From: Epinephelus fuscoguttatus
Lineage: Eukaryota > Chordata > Actinopteri > Perciformes > Serranidae
NCBI RefSeq assembly: GCF_011397635.1
Contig: NC_064770.1
Span: 29,411,098-29,475,097 of the forward strand
DNA length: 64,000 bases
Direction: 5' to 3'
Of this stretch, positions 24,532 to 36,716 are shown piece by piece. The notes beneath the pieces are model-generated. The model was not told the origin of the DNA and ran no database searches. It saw nothing but the letters and a program-made list of their open reading frames with translations. Every line of letters begins with the position of its first letter. Within the stretch, counting starts at the first letter, position 1. A program made the position numbers and the translations under genes.

Positions 24532-25753
24532 GACAGATCAGACTCTCTATGATTTCTCTCTCTCATATAGCCAGGACAGAAACATTGATTTCTTTGTTCT
24601 GATCTTAAAAAAAGGCTTGGAGGTGTAGAGTGAAGCGGAGTGAATGTGAAATGAAAACAGCGGAGAAATACCAAGTTCCTCGTTGAGACCTGCTTTGTGT
24701 TTTTTCTTTATCACACAGAGTTATTCTCTGAAATCTGCCATGAACACATGCCAAATGTTTGCCCTGCACATTGTCATGTTCTGTATTTATTGAAAAGAAA
24801 AATGATTGACTCCATTGTTTCTGCAAACAAGAGTAATAAATACTTTTATTGTTTTGTTGATTGACTATTCTAATTATACAGCAGTGGCACATGAATACAT
24901 ATGAATATTTAACAGATATGAGAAGATCACTGCGTGGCTGGCTTTTGATAGTGCTGTTACATTTCCAGGACTATGTGTGAGCTTGTGTGTAAAAGACAGA
25001 AAAGAAACTAAAGGCAAATTCAAAAGGAGACTTTTTACCAACTAATTCCTCCTCAGCTTTTTTCTATGTTCTTTTACTTGTTAAAATTAATTTGCAGAGA
25101 AACGTCTGACCCTTGTTTCACCCCGATTTTAATTGAAGCTCCTTGAATGTCTCGCCATTTTTTTGCAGCTCTTATGATCTTTTTCTGTCCACGCCTCAGC
25201 TAGTACTGTTGAGATTCAAAAATAAACTGCGGCAGTGTAATAATGAGACTGCACGTTATCAGGAATTTGGCTCAGTAGTAGAAATGATTAGAGAGAAAAT
25301 GGATAAACAGGATTCCTAAAATGTATCGTCACATATGCTCTCAATATCTAATGAGCCACAATCACATTTACTTTGCTGTTTATACTCATTTCACAGTGAG
25401 GTGTTGGGAACAGTTAACACTATTAAAAATAAGAACATGTTTTTAGTCTTCAGCTTCTTTTGAGCAGCAAGATTTTTTGTTAACATCTTTTTTTAACAGT
25501 GGATCATATGACCATGTTTAATGTGGGTAATTTCAGTTGAACGCCCAGTCGATGTCCACAGGCTGTGGAGCCTGCAGGCAGGATAGTGTCAGCAGTCATT
25601 CACTTTGACTAACAAGACAAAGATATCACTGTTGGTGAAGCTCTAAAATTACCCAAATGAAACATGAGTCTCATATTAGTCCACAAACTGTGTTGTCCTT
25701 TGTCAAATTACAAAATGTGTTTGCACTAGTGGTGTCATAATATACCAGTGTTA

Positions 25754-25935
25754 GTGTTAAAGGGATAGTATAGATTTTTTGAAATGGGGTTGTGTGGAGT
25801 GGCTATTTATCCATGGACAGTGTATAACATACAGTAGATGACAGTCGGCACACCCCCACTTTGGAGAAGCAGGCTGGAGTCTGACATGGAAGCTAATGTA
25901 CTGCTGTGGAGGGTTCAGCAACAATGTGTAGTGTA
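25754..25935. mobile_element. TTAA-AGGG-type relic
   Basis: Starts TTAAAGGGATAGTATAG. Shares GATTTTTTGAA.TGGGG, TTTGGAGAAGCAGG and CAGCAACAA.ATGTA with the sequence at 40521-40670. Partial copy. Confidence 0.55.
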
Positions 25936-25990
25936 GCCACCTAAAAAAACAACATACGTTTGATTGTGTGGTGAATTTAGAATAGCATTA

Positions 25991-26057
25991 TTATTTTATT
26001 TTATTTCATTTCATTTCATTCTATTCTATTTTATTTCATTTCATTTTATTTTATTTA
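25991..26057. repeat. ATTTT/ATTTC pentamer repeat
   Basis: Imperfect tandem 5-mers (TTTTA, TTTCA, TTCTA) over about 67 bp in AT-rich DNA. Confidence 0.85.
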
Positions 26058-26277
26058 AATTATTTTTACTATTCTATAGATATTGCAGCAATGTCATTTT
26101 TTAGGAACTCTTTTGGTCACAATAATTGTGTAGTAAAAATCTGATATTGTGCCTTACCTATTTTCCACCTATTAGAAGAAGACAAATGTTTTTATCTTTT
26201 GTTAAAAATCTGAATATCTTTGGCTGAGTCAATCATATTCAGTCACATAAACAATAATTATATGAGCCTAACCTTTG

Positions 26278-26315
26278 AATTATAAATTATAAATTATAAA
26301 TTATAAATTATAAAT
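26278..26315. repeat. 7-bp tandem repeat (ATTATAA)
   Basis: Five near-perfect copies of a heptamer of the type AATTATA. Simple repeat with no sign of function. Confidence 0.9.
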
Positions 26316-26659
26316 GTTCCCTGTGTCAACATTTCACTTATCAAATCTATCAGATTTGATCTATCAGAGGGGGGCAGCAATCTAAATTAACATCATTGTG
26401 AACCTGTATCAGGTTTAAAATTAAGATACCATCATCACTTCAAGTTTTGCTGCATTATTGGAAGCATTCTGATACAAGACAGACATGTAAATAAGGTAGA
26501 AATACAACACTGTAAAAGTTTTCCATCACATGCAAAAGTCCTGCATTGAAAATATCACTCAGAAGTTACGACTAATTACAACAATTGGTGTCACTTGTAC
26601 ACTAAACTCAAGATATAGATTAATTCAGTTCAACTTTTTTCATTAGACTTACCTCACCT

Positions 26660-27650
26660 CATCCAAGCTTCACGGGTTTAACCCCAATTTCTCACCCCTT
26701 TGCTTCAGACGTGGTCCACCTGAGGGCACTTTCCTTCATTCCACCTGGCAGTGTAGTAAATTATGAGGCTTTTGGCAGGGGATCTGTGATGCCTCACCCT
26801 CATCTGGAAACACTTTCCCAGTGGATCCAGAGGTATGCCTCTTGGGCAACCTCTTAAATTCTAATATCAGACATAACTATTCCATCATACAGAAATCCTT
26901 TTGGCTGTTGCCAAAGAATGTATTGCAATGAGGTGGAAGTCAGATCTGCCATCACCTGTTGGATTGTGGCTCCTAGAAGTGAACAGCTGCATAGAGAAAA
27001 TAACTTGATATTCTATTTCTAACAACTCCATCTCTCAAAGGCACAATATCTGTTATGTATTTGACTCAACTCTCATCTTTACAGTCAACATCTCTTGATG
27101 TATTGAGAGGCGTGGAAGGTGGATCTGAATTTACAATATACAGATGCTGAGTGGTCAGATATATTCTCGAGAATACACACCTCAGGCACGGCCTGATTCA
27201 ATTCAAGGTGGGACACAGACTTCATCTCTCTAAAGTCAAAATCTCAAAAATGTACCCCATGGGGAAGACTCTTGCGTTGTGATAGATGTAAAAGTTCCCC
27301 TGCAACACTAGCTCATACATTCTGTTCCTGCCCAGGTCTCTCTTAGTTTACTGGTTCTCCATTCTGAAGCCCTTTCCAAAATACTCCAAATCCTCTCACG
27401 GCATTTCTTGGTATTCAGTGTGAAAACAGTCACCTTCCTAGGGAACAATAAAATTGTATTGCTTATGTCAGCCTTTGAGCCAGAAGACGTATATTATCTA
27501 AATGGAAGCAGGCGACCATGGGGTCAGAGATACGTTGCAATTTTTGGAGCTTGAAAAGATATGGTTTGCTTTACAAGGACTTGAGGACAGTTTTAATAGT
27601 GAATGGCAACCTTTTATTACATATCTGCTTGATCAGCTGTGAGGCTGTTG
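26660..27650 (+). pseudogene. Decayed L1-like LINE fragment
   Basis: Broken plus-strand frames resemble the C-terminal part of an L1-type pol ORF: a cysteine-containing block before ...LFW-type words (about 27300-27370) and an LELEKIWF-like block followed by WQPF.TYLLDQL (about 27540-27640). Many stops and frameshifts. Recognised by general resemblance only. Confidence 0.5.
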
Positions 27651-28555
27651 TACTGTTGGTTCTCAACATCTGCTGCAGAGCCTTAAATCGCAGGCATGCG
27701 TGTGTGCACATATACACAAACTTTGTCCGTTATGTTGTTCCCTTTTTTATGGGGGCACATTATTATTTGAAGTTGGATTTTATGTATTTTATCTGACTGT
27801 TTGCTCCCAGGGGGTGTATACATGTTTTCTACAATGTGGACACAAATAAATAAAGTGGGAAAAACAAAACCCCATTTGATATGATGAATGTGTACACACA
27901 CCTCCAACCTCATGAACAAACCTCCGCCCATTGGGTCTTGGGTTGTTGGAGTAGCAGGTGGTGGCCTCCATCAGTCAGCCCCCTCTCCAGGGTCTGGGGG
28001 CCACTGAAGAAGCGGAAACCTCTGCTATTTCATTTCATTTTTAATTTATCGAATTTAATTTAAGGAGAAGACAGAGGAGAGATGGAGGTGGAGTGGGGTT
28101 TGGGAGAGAGCGATTTTTAAAAAAAAATGTATTTCTTCGTTTTTATTTATTTATTTTTCTGTCTCCCTTTTCCTAATTTAAGTTTGCTTAATCTATTTGT
28201 ACCCATGGCTCTTCCCACCATCAACATACACAATACCAATATGCCTGTGTTTGTCATTAGTGTTGATTATTATCTTACACCTGTCTTGTCTGCCACATAG
28301 TGCTGTCCCTGTCATGTCTTTCACTTGTTTTGTTCCTCAAATCACCTAATTAAAAAAGGATGGTTGGTGTTTTCATACATTTTGGTTTGTACATGTAATA
28401 TTTGGCCATAATGATAATTGTGTCAGTCCACAGATTTTCTCTTCTTGTTTTCATAATAACTACTCCACACATTACATCCACATTTTTCATCTGTTTGTTC
28501 TACCAAAATAAACCTACACCTGCGTCAGTAACAGCGTCATCATCACCTTACAAAC

Positions 28556-28767
28556 ATGGCCGTTCGCTTCGTCTACATCAGAACCTCGTTCGTCACTGAC
28601 GGAGAAAACCGAACGTTCCCGAGCAGCCGACCGTCAGTCTGGCATGTAAACAAGGTCAGACACTGCAGCAGCACAGTCCAAACACTTCCTCCACACACGG
28701 ACGGCTGTTTGCTTTCACAGCAGGAGAAGAAGAAGAAAACTTCTTAACCACACCTGTGAGGAGAAAG
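28556..28767 (+). other. Candidate 5' noncoding exon of the B30.2 gene
   Basis: Ends at a strong donor (GAGAAAG|GTGAGC) about 3.4 kb upstream of the first coding exon, in a locally GC-richer patch. No known coding exon would precede it. A 63-codon open frame starting at 28556 with ATG in good context (A at -3, G at +4) closes at 28747 inside this exon, so it would be an upstream ORF. The exon start is not defined by sequence. Confidence 0.45.
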
Positions 28768-30429
28768 GTGAGCTCGTGCGTCATTACTCGTGCGCGTTAT
28801 TATCTACCGTGTGTTATTTGTTGTTGTGCAGGACGCAGTGCAGTTGTGACGTTATCAGTATAAATGTGTAAAACATGTTATTGTGTTGCATGCACAGCTG
28901 CAGATGCACCAGTTTGCAACGTTTTAAAAAAGAGTCTGACTGCAGCTATAATCCAGATTTGCCGCAAAGTCACGAGACAAGTGTGTGTTTACCTCCTGCG
29001 CAGTCAGCTGGCCTCTAACTGGGTCGCTCTCACACTGCAAAAACTGCATAGTCATGTTTTCCCACGACATTGGAAAACCTTTGTAATGGTGCATCTCCTT
29101 TTTCATTCGCCCTGGGGCTTGATTTCACTCTCTGCAATTCCAATATCTTCCATTTACTTATGCAAAAATGCAGTTTAGTGCATTTTGGCCCACTGCATAT
29201 ATTAACCACGTTCAAAATCGAGGCTGATCTGATGTGCTGCAATTTTATTTTAATTAACCTGCATAACTTTTCATAGCAGGACTGTGTTTTATAAGACTGC
29301 AGATTATCACTAGTTCCACAGAAGTAAATGGGGTCAAGTGACATGCTCAGCGCAGAAAGGCTTTATTTATGCATCCAATCACCCACATCATCCTGAAATC
29401 CTGCTCAAACTGGTCATCCCAACGGCTCCAGTGCCAAGCAGACACTGCAGACTGAGCTCATGCATCTTTCTGCAGATGACGATGGTGAGAAAGTGGGTGA
29501 GGGGGACAGAGAAGAGAGTTACTAACCAAGGACACACTCAGACAGGCAGCTGGACGTGTGCAGGCCCAGTCACGTTTCCATTCTGCTCCAGTTAATGATC
29601 ACTGATGTGTTCTGTGGACTCTGATACGACCTCCTGATGGACCTGTTCATGTCTCACCGGAGATAATTTGACTTTATTAACTTTATTACTTAATGTCTGC
29701 TGAAGTCAAGGACATGACATCCCTCACTTTTAATAATTTGTTGTGATCACACTCGGGCGTTATGTATTTGTGCCATGTGAACTTTCCATCACGTGTCTAA
29801 TGATTTACAGCACACAACATGCTGGTGTTATGGAGATAAACATTAGCAGTGATCCAGTTTAAAGGCTGAGTGATGCGACAGATCTCACCAGAGAGTCGAC
29901 TAATGTGGTGGAAGAAGTGCTCAGATTCTTACGTAACACTTGAAATAACATCTAAAAAATACTACAAATATAATGTTACTGAAGTAGAAGTGTAGAAGTA
30001 TTATCAGCACTATGCAGAATGGCTACTTTCCAAGTGTTATTATTATTCGTAGTATTATATTTTTCTGTTTTTAACACCAATGAATACATGAAAGGCAAAG
30101 CAAGGTATATTTATTTATATCACACATTCATACCCAAGGTGTTGTACATATTTGTATGGTCAATCCAAAGTTCATTATAGCCCAGTCACAAAGCATGCCT
30201 CAAAGGACTGTGCCAGTCATTTCCGTTCAAGTTCAGTTTTATCTGTAAAGTATCTGTATATGACAAGTAATAATTTGCCTCAGAGAGCTTTACAACATAT
30301 GACATCCCTCTGTAGGTATAGGAGCATTTTAATGTTGTAGTTCATCAGTGTGGAGCCAATTTTACTGGGTTTATCAGGTGTAAACTATATCATATAGGCA
30401 TATCATGTGGTTGTTTTTTTAATGTAATA

Positions 30430-31872
30430 AACATGGATGGATTACTGAACAGGCCTACTGGGCAAAGGTCCAGGGGCCCAAAGTGTCAAGACCACTATCT
30501 GCGATATGACATTGGAATTAACATGTACCAACCAGGAGTTAACAAAAAAGACAACATAGAGATGCAAAGAAAGTGCAAAGAGACACAAAGTAACTACATA
30601 AGGGCAAAACAAACACAAAGACACAAAATGCCAAAAATGACCTCAAAGAAACACAAAATATGTATGAAAAGGGACAAAACAACCAAAAAGAGACACAAAA
30701 TTACCTAAACACCCAGAAAATACCTTATAGCAACACAAATTGACCAAAAAGGACAAAATTACCCATAAACCCATGAAATGACCTCAAAGAGCCTCAGAAG
30801 GACTACAAAGTGACACAAAATAATTTAAAAAAGAGGCAAAACAGTTAAAAAGAGACACAAAAATTTAACAGAAAAAACTGCATAGAGACTCAGAACAACT
30901 ACAAAAGAGGCAGTGCAATTACAAATGGACACAAAATAACCAAAAAAGACACTGAGGGTGCTTTAACTCCTGCCCTGTTTGGTTCAGTTCAATCGAACTC
31001 AAGTTCATCTGCCCCCTAAGTGCAGTTCATTTGGGCAGGTGTGAACACAGCAATCACACTCAGGTGTGCACCAAAACAAGCAGACTGAGACCTTCTTGAA
31101 GAGGTGGTCTCAGTCCAGTTACAAACAAACTCTGGTGCAGTTCATTTGTGGTGAGAACGTGTTTCGACGTTGATCCGAACCAACTGCAGTCACATGACAC
31201 ATTGTTTGGGTTAAACATGAGCATGTTACAGTCCTGGAGGATTATTAATGTGCACCTCCTCCTGTACTGCCTTAATATGCACATTCAGCACATCCAATGC
31301 ATCAAAACATTGTTTTCTAGTTGGAGCCGCGCCTCGTTTTCAAACTGTATGGTTTGACTAAAATGAACAATGACAGCAATATAGTCCACGATGAGCAGCG
31401 CTAAAATCAGCCTGCGTAGTTGTCCCTCCATTGTGACATTAGAAAGTGTCACAGTTATCTTGCAAGTGTACTCTTCTTCAACGTTTGCTTTACTTCCTGG
31501 ATTTTTCCCGCATGGAAATTCTGACCAATCAAGAGCAGCTTTGTCACACAAGGTATTTGATCTGGTCCGCTTGTAAATGCTGCCATGAGAACACGAACCT
31601 ACTCTAGGCAATTACACAACTTTGTTACAAAATTAGTCCCTGATTCAGACCAAAGCAAGACAACTCTAGGTCTGAAAGCACCCTAAAGGCAGAAGAAACT
31701 GCAAAAGGGAGCACAACAACCAAAGAGAGACACAAAATGACTACAACAATGAAAAAAAAGCAAACACCACAAAGTCTGTCTGTGTGTTTTCAGTCCTATG
31801 CAGGAGAGGTGTTGGGGCCTTTTGCATGTCTGTGCCCAGGGCCCCATTGTCTCATAATCCGCCCATGGTAAT
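30430..31872. mobile_element. TIR element with satellite core, copy 2 (interrupted)
   Basis: Left end ACATGGATGGATTACTGAAC; right end in reverse complement reads CCATGGGCGGATTATGAGAC. The core is the same AGACACAAAATGACTACAA-type array as at 14.3-15.2 kb. Another element at 30956-31683 splits it. Confidence 0.75.
30956..31683. mobile_element. Inner TIR element (GGGTGCTTT ends)
   Basis: About 728 bp, from GGGTGCTTTAACTCC to GGTCTGAAAGCACCC, an inverted terminal repeat. It sits inside the satellite array, which continues on both sides. A minus-strand frame of 108 codons (31285-31611) crosses its middle but shows no recognisable transposase motif. Confidence 0.7.
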
Positions 31873-32179
31873 AAGCTGTAACTAGACATGTGGAGTGAAG
31901 TAAATAGGACAATATGTCCCCCTGAAATGTCGAGTCGAAGTATAACGTAGCATTAAATGGAAATGCTCAAGTACAAGTTTATTAAAATTATATTTAAGTA
32001 CAGTACTTGAGTAAATGCACTTATTTATATTCAATCACTGCTGATCTTTGCTATAGCAGTGTAACTTTTACTGTCCAGTGTCGAAGTGTCGAAACTGCTA
32101 ACAAGAACAAATAATGGAGTTTGTCTAGACTAACATGTATTTGTGCTTATTCACCGTAGAACTCTACAGACCAGCCAAG

Positions 32180-35100
32180 ATGATGCAGTGTTTTCACTTC
32201 ATGGTGGAGCCGGCCAAAAACTTAACGGCCAAGATAAAGGTAACACTTATGTGCACTCTCAAAATCATAATAAACCCTAAACATTGCGTGTTTAATGTGC
32301 AAACCTGTTTTTTTGGGTCACCTTGATACTTAAACATATGGTTGACATGACGAAACTTTAAAGCACCATGTGACTGCACACATTTCTCCTTTCCTGGTTT
32401 AATTAAACAAAAGCGAGCTGCTGTGAGAGTCTGGCAGGAAGGGCTGTCTTTCTTTTCTGCTGACAGCAACGGAGCCACGATGTGAATTTTAATCAGCCTG
32501 AGTGAACCTCTCCTTTCTAATCTGACCTTATTACTCTCTCAGGCACTTGTAAAGCAGCACTAAGTGTCCTCCAAATGTCTTTTTTTGCTGAGAACTCTTT
32601 CCTTTCCAGACACTTTCCCACAGAAAATCCTTTAATTTTTAATTGTCTCGCAGGAATCTCACAAGAGAGCGAAGAATGGGAAGAGGGAGCCTCTGGACGA
32701 GGATCAGTTGTTTGTTGTGGATCTGGCAAGAGATCTGAGCCGAGTGTGCCAGGTAACAACTCACTCACGAAACCACAAATTATTTAATCAGACCTCTAAA
32801 GAAAGTGCTCGTCTTTACCTCTCTGTCTGCCTCTCACCAACCCCATGTTTCCCTCTGTCGTCTCACTGCTCTGCATCTGTAGCGGTCAGCAGTCTTAGAG
32901 CACATCTGGAACCTCGATGACACCTGGCCGACGGCTCTGTGCAGGATGATCATCCTACAGTGGGCCTCCATGTTAGAGAGCAAGGTGCTTATCTGAGAAA
33001 CTCATCCATTTACAGAAGAGAGTTCATGGACAGAATATAACTATAGTTACATACATATTTGTACAGCAGGATGCCCATTTCTACCAATGTCATGAAAAAA
33101 GGTCCTAGAAGTCATTATTCAAAATAATGATATATATAGATCTTAGAAGTAAAAGTTATAGAAGATATAGAAGTAAAGGTTATTATTATTATTATTATTA
33201 TTATTATTCTCAAAGTAATAAAATCTTATTTTTTGACACTAAGTCATTATTTTTAAGAGACCTAGTAATTATTTGGGGTATTAAGTCTTTTTTTTTTTTA
33301 CTTTATTTTGCAAAGTCTTAATTTTGAGAACAGTTCTCATTATTTCGAGATACTAAATCAGTATTTTGCGACACTAAGTCATTTTTTGAGGTATTAAGTC
33401 ATCATTTTGAGATGCTATGTCAGCAATTTGCTCTACTAAGTCATGATTTGCGTTACTAAGTAATTATTGTGCAAACATCAGGTCTTAAATTTGTTAAAAT
33501 TTCTCATTATTTTCAGACACTAAGTCAGTATTTTGCAACCCCAAGTAATTATTTTGAGATACTAAGTCATCTTTTTGCGATACTAAGTGTAGGATTCACC
33601 TTAAGTCATTATTTTCAGATACTAAGTCATTATTTTGATGTACTTAGTAATTATTTGAGGTATTAAGTCATTATTTTACTTCACTAAGCCATTATTTTGA
33701 GATACTGAATTAATATGTTGTTATACCAAGTCATTATTTTAAGACACTAAGTCCTCATTTTGAGATACTATGTAATCATTTGACTCTACTAAGTGATTAT
33801 TTCAAGATATAGGTCATAAATTTGCGACACTAAGTCATTATTTCAAGACATTGTCATTATTTTGAGATACCGAATGAATGTTTTGAGATACTAAGTCATT
33901 ATTTTGCTACACCAAGTCATTATTGTCAGATACCAAGTATTTTTTCTCTTGTACTGGCAGTAATGGGCTTCCATAGCGATGTTTTACCACTGAAGGTTTT
34001 AATGTTTGTGTGTGCAGAAGAGGCCCATGCAGACAGATGGCTGGCCAGAGATGGATGAGGTCAAACAGCCTGATATATTTAATGAGCAGGACCTGCTGCA
34101 GGCCAAAAATGTGATCCTCAGCTGGGTCAAGGACCTGAGAGCTCAGCCTGAGGTGGGGAGTTTAAATATACCATTAACATTTCATGCCCACCTCACTGTG
34201 TTTACTCAGTAGACACCTTTTATTCACACTGATCCCCTCACAGCAAAGTGTGTGGCCTGGCGAACCTGTGGCAAAGGTTCTGGAGGACATGCAGTCAGCC
34301 TGGCGCTGGGGCCGCGCACCCAACCTGCTGACTGCCATGGAGCTAGTTTTTCTGACGTTATTGGTGCAGCGCCCAGATAAGGTAAAACAATTCACAGAGT
34401 ATGCTTAAGTTGTTGTGTGTTATGTGAATGTTGCAGGTGTAATACAAAGCTTTTTGGTGTGTCCTTGCAGGATACCATCCCGCAGCAGTGGCTCATGTGG
34501 AAGCAGAAGACTCAAAAGATTGGTTAGTAAATTAAACCTGAGTAAAACTGAATTTCATTGTTAAATTGGACTTTATTTCCTTATGACTCTTTTATTATCT
34601 CCATCCAGGTGCCATATCCTACATTCCTCAGCCAGGTGAGTGACACTCTATATGTACATGCATTTAAAACCAGTACATACACCTGCTTCACTGGTTTCGA
34701 GTTACATTCTGACTGACTGCTTGCTGTTGTAATCAACACTGTAGTGCTCTTTTTAAGGACAGCCATTGCTTTGGCTAAACATATATATTAAACTGTAGTT
34801 TTGCACCATCTGTCCGTACGTTCATGCATCCATCCATTCATCCAGGCATTCATCCATCAATTTGTCCATCCGTCCCATTTTTATGAATGCGACATATCAA
34901 GAGTATCTTCAGGGAATTTCCTCAAATTTGGCACAAATGTCCACTCGTACTCAATTGAATTGATTAGAATTTGGTGGTCAAAGGTCAAGGTCACTGTGAC
35001 TTTGCATCCTTCTCATTCTCATAGGCTATATCTCACATATCTCCAGAACACCTGAAGGGAGTTTCTTGGAATTTGACACAAACATCCACTTGGACTGTAG

Positions 35101-36376
35101 AATAAAGTGATTAGACTTTGGTGTTCAAAGGTACAAGGTCAAGGTCAGTGTGCCCTTGCAAAACATGTTTTGGCCATAACCCCAGAATTGATTTGCTAAT
35201 TATGACAAAATTTCACACATTTTATATTCAGAAGGTCAGCTTCACTCTGACATCATAGTGTTCTGCAAAAACATTTTTTAGGCCATTACTCAACATCCTG
35301 ACTCAGGAACAGAGGGGGAGACATTTGATCAGATACTGAATTGGTGACACTAATCTTGGGTGTCCATCTTAAAACTGAGCTGATAGTAGCCTATAGATCT
35401 ATGCTGTCGAGGGGAAGATCTGTGTGAAGCATGTATGTGTTTCCCAGACGTTGATGTACACTGTAAGTGCAACTTGACTGGTTTGCTACTCTACAGTAGC
35501 CCTGAACAGACAAACTAAAAACCAGCTCTTGATAGAGCTTTTTGCATGTTTGCATCAGCCTCTGTTTCTCCTACACAGTTGGCACACTGGAGAAGTTTCA
35601 GTTTTGCAGCCTCACCACTAGATGCCACTAAACTCCGCACACAGGTGTCAGTAGATAGAGGCTGTATAACCAGTATTAAAAGTATCTGTTTTTTGTTGCA
35701 GTGTGGGATTGGATCACAGATGCTGCAGGTACAGCATTCATTGTATCAAATGATCAGTCAGTATGATCTTTACCAAACCTGTCTGGTAATTTAAACCATG
35801 TTACTTTGGTCTATAGTGGAGGTGACTCTGGATCTGGACACAGCCAACCCTGACCTGCTCATCTCCACTGATGAGAAGAGGATGCGCTGTGGCTTCGAGA
35901 GAAAGGATGTCCCCAACTACCACCAGCGCTTTGACGGCTGGTGGTGTGCCGTCGGTGTGGAGGGCTTCACCTCAGGCCGGCACTACTGGGAGGTGGAGGT
36001 AGGCGAGCGGGACTGGAGGCTGGGCGTGGCCAAAGAGGCGGCCCTGAGGAAAGGCTTCAAGTCCCTGAACACAGATACAGGTTACCTGAGCCTGCGGCTG
36101 GAGAGGGGCACTGAGCTGAAGGCGCTGACCGTTCCCTTCACCTCCCTGCCGCCTGGCCTCATCCCCCGCAAGGTGGGCATCTACCTCGACTACGACCGCG
36201 GCCAGCTGTCCTTCTATGACGTGGACAAACACTTGCACATTTACACCTACAACGAGAGCTTCGATGACAAGCTGTTCCCCTTGTTTGGCACCGTGGAGAT
36301 CATCAAGGATCTGGTGATCAAGTCTCCAGCAGCTAAGAGCCAGTGTCTCTGCCCCACATCCTGCCTCTGGGGTTGA
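32180..36376 (+). CDS. B30.2 (PRY-SPRY) domain protein with unusual N-terminus (unnamed)
   Basis: Ten coding exons: 32180-32239, 32654-32752, 32883-32984, 34018-34152, 34244-34381, 34471-34522, 34609-34635, 35448-35462, 35702-35728 and 35817-36376. Every junction has GT/AG signals and consistent phase, giving 404 residues. Residues about 220-395 form a PRY-SPRY domain: VTLDLDTANP, then GRHYWEVEVGERDWRLGVA and VGIYLDYDRGQLSFYDV. Such domains bind protein ligands and are common at the C-terminus of TRIM and butyrophilin proteins. Here the 218 upstream residues have no RING, B-box or obvious coiled coil. They are helical-looking and Trp-rich (WNLDDTWPTALCRMIILQW, MQSAWRWGRAPNLLTAMELV, QQWLMWKQK). 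Two adjacent in-frame ATGs start it (32180 and 32183). The two smallest exons encode only 5 and 9 residues. I do not recognise the family of the N-terminal half. Confidence 0.93.
33176..33955. repeat. Degenerate minisatellite, unit about 20-25 nt
   Basis: After an (ATT)n run (33179-33210), more than twenty irregular copies of a unit like ACTAAGTCATTATTTTGAGAT fill most of the intron between exons 3 and 4 of the B30.2 gene. Variation is high, so it is old or fast-decaying. No coding role. Confidence 0.88.
34797..35300. repeat. Interspersed repeat with CATCCATCCATTCATCC tract
   Basis: A tetranucleotide-like CATC/CATT tract (34826-34880) is followed by GGTCAAAGGTCAAGGTCACTGTG and, about 150 bp later, a second block with AAGGTCAAGGTCAGTGTG. 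This partial internal duplication suggests a repeat family. Intronic in the B30.2 gene. Confidence 0.6.
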
Positions 36377-36420
36377 GTTTCCCGCTGTCACCTCTTCCTT
36401 TAGAAGCCAGTAGATATCAT

Positions 36421-36716
36421 AATAAAGTATAACAAATGGTTATATCCTAATCACTGGGAGGAATCAGAGATCCTGATGTAAAAGACCATCATTTTGCTAT
36501 TGAATAGCTCCACTGTATGACCACTCTCTATCCTGCTGTTGCTGCTGCTCCTGCTTTAATGTGATCGTTGCATCCACCTCCTCACTGTAGAGTAACAGTG
36601 CTACTCTTCGCTCATAATGTATTTTCATATATTTGAAAGGAAACCTATAGTGTTAGTCATGTATTGTGCAATATTAACCCTGCAGTAAGAATGCACTTCT
36701 GTGAATGATTAATAAA
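36421..36716 (+). other. Polyadenylation signals of the B30.2 gene
   Basis: AATAAA occurs at 36421-36426 and again at 36711-36716, about 45 and 335 bp after the stop codon, allowing a short and a longer 3' UTR. The recql5 start codon is only 1.4 kb further on. Confidence 0.65.

Larger units (their letters stand above)
23067..28555. other. Gene-free spacer rich in mobile elements
   Basis: Between the PY-motif gene and the B30.2 gene. It contains a long TIR element (23.3-24.5 kb), a TTAA-type relic (25.7-25.9 kb), AT-rich pentamer and heptamer repeats (26.0 and 26.3 kb) and L1-like coding relics (26.7-27.65 kb). I see no intact gene on either strand. Confidence 0.65.
29903..32040. mobile_element. 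Outer MITE of a three-level nest
   Basis: The left arm (about 29903-30070) begins AATGTGGTGGAAGAAGTGCT and has AGTAGAAGTGTAGAAGTA. The right arm (about 31900-32040) has TACAGTACTTGAGTAAATG and ends TATTCAATCACTG. These are the usual opposed ends of a common fish MITE (AGTGGTGGAAGAAGTA... type). The interior is occupied by the satellite-core element. Confidence 0.6.
28768..32159. other. Candidate first intron of the B30.2 gene
   Basis: The first 1.1 kb (28768-29900) shows no supported exon. From about 29903 to 32040 it is a nested set of mobile elements, listed separately. Confidence 0.5.

Noticed and set aside
29070-29344. Overlapping frames on both strands at 29.0-29.3 kb
   Set aside because: Both strands are open by chance; no splice signals or recognisable motif.
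31285-31611. 108-codon minus-strand frame with a hydrophobic stretch
   Set aside because: Lies wholly inside a TIR element nested in repeats, with no recognisable domain.
33176-33955. Regularly spaced repeats that might suggest a CRISPR array
   Set aside because: Units are degenerate and contiguous with no unique spacers, in a vertebrate intron.
35972-36391. 139-codon minus-strand frame
   Set aside because: Antisense shadow of the GC-rich B30.2 exon.
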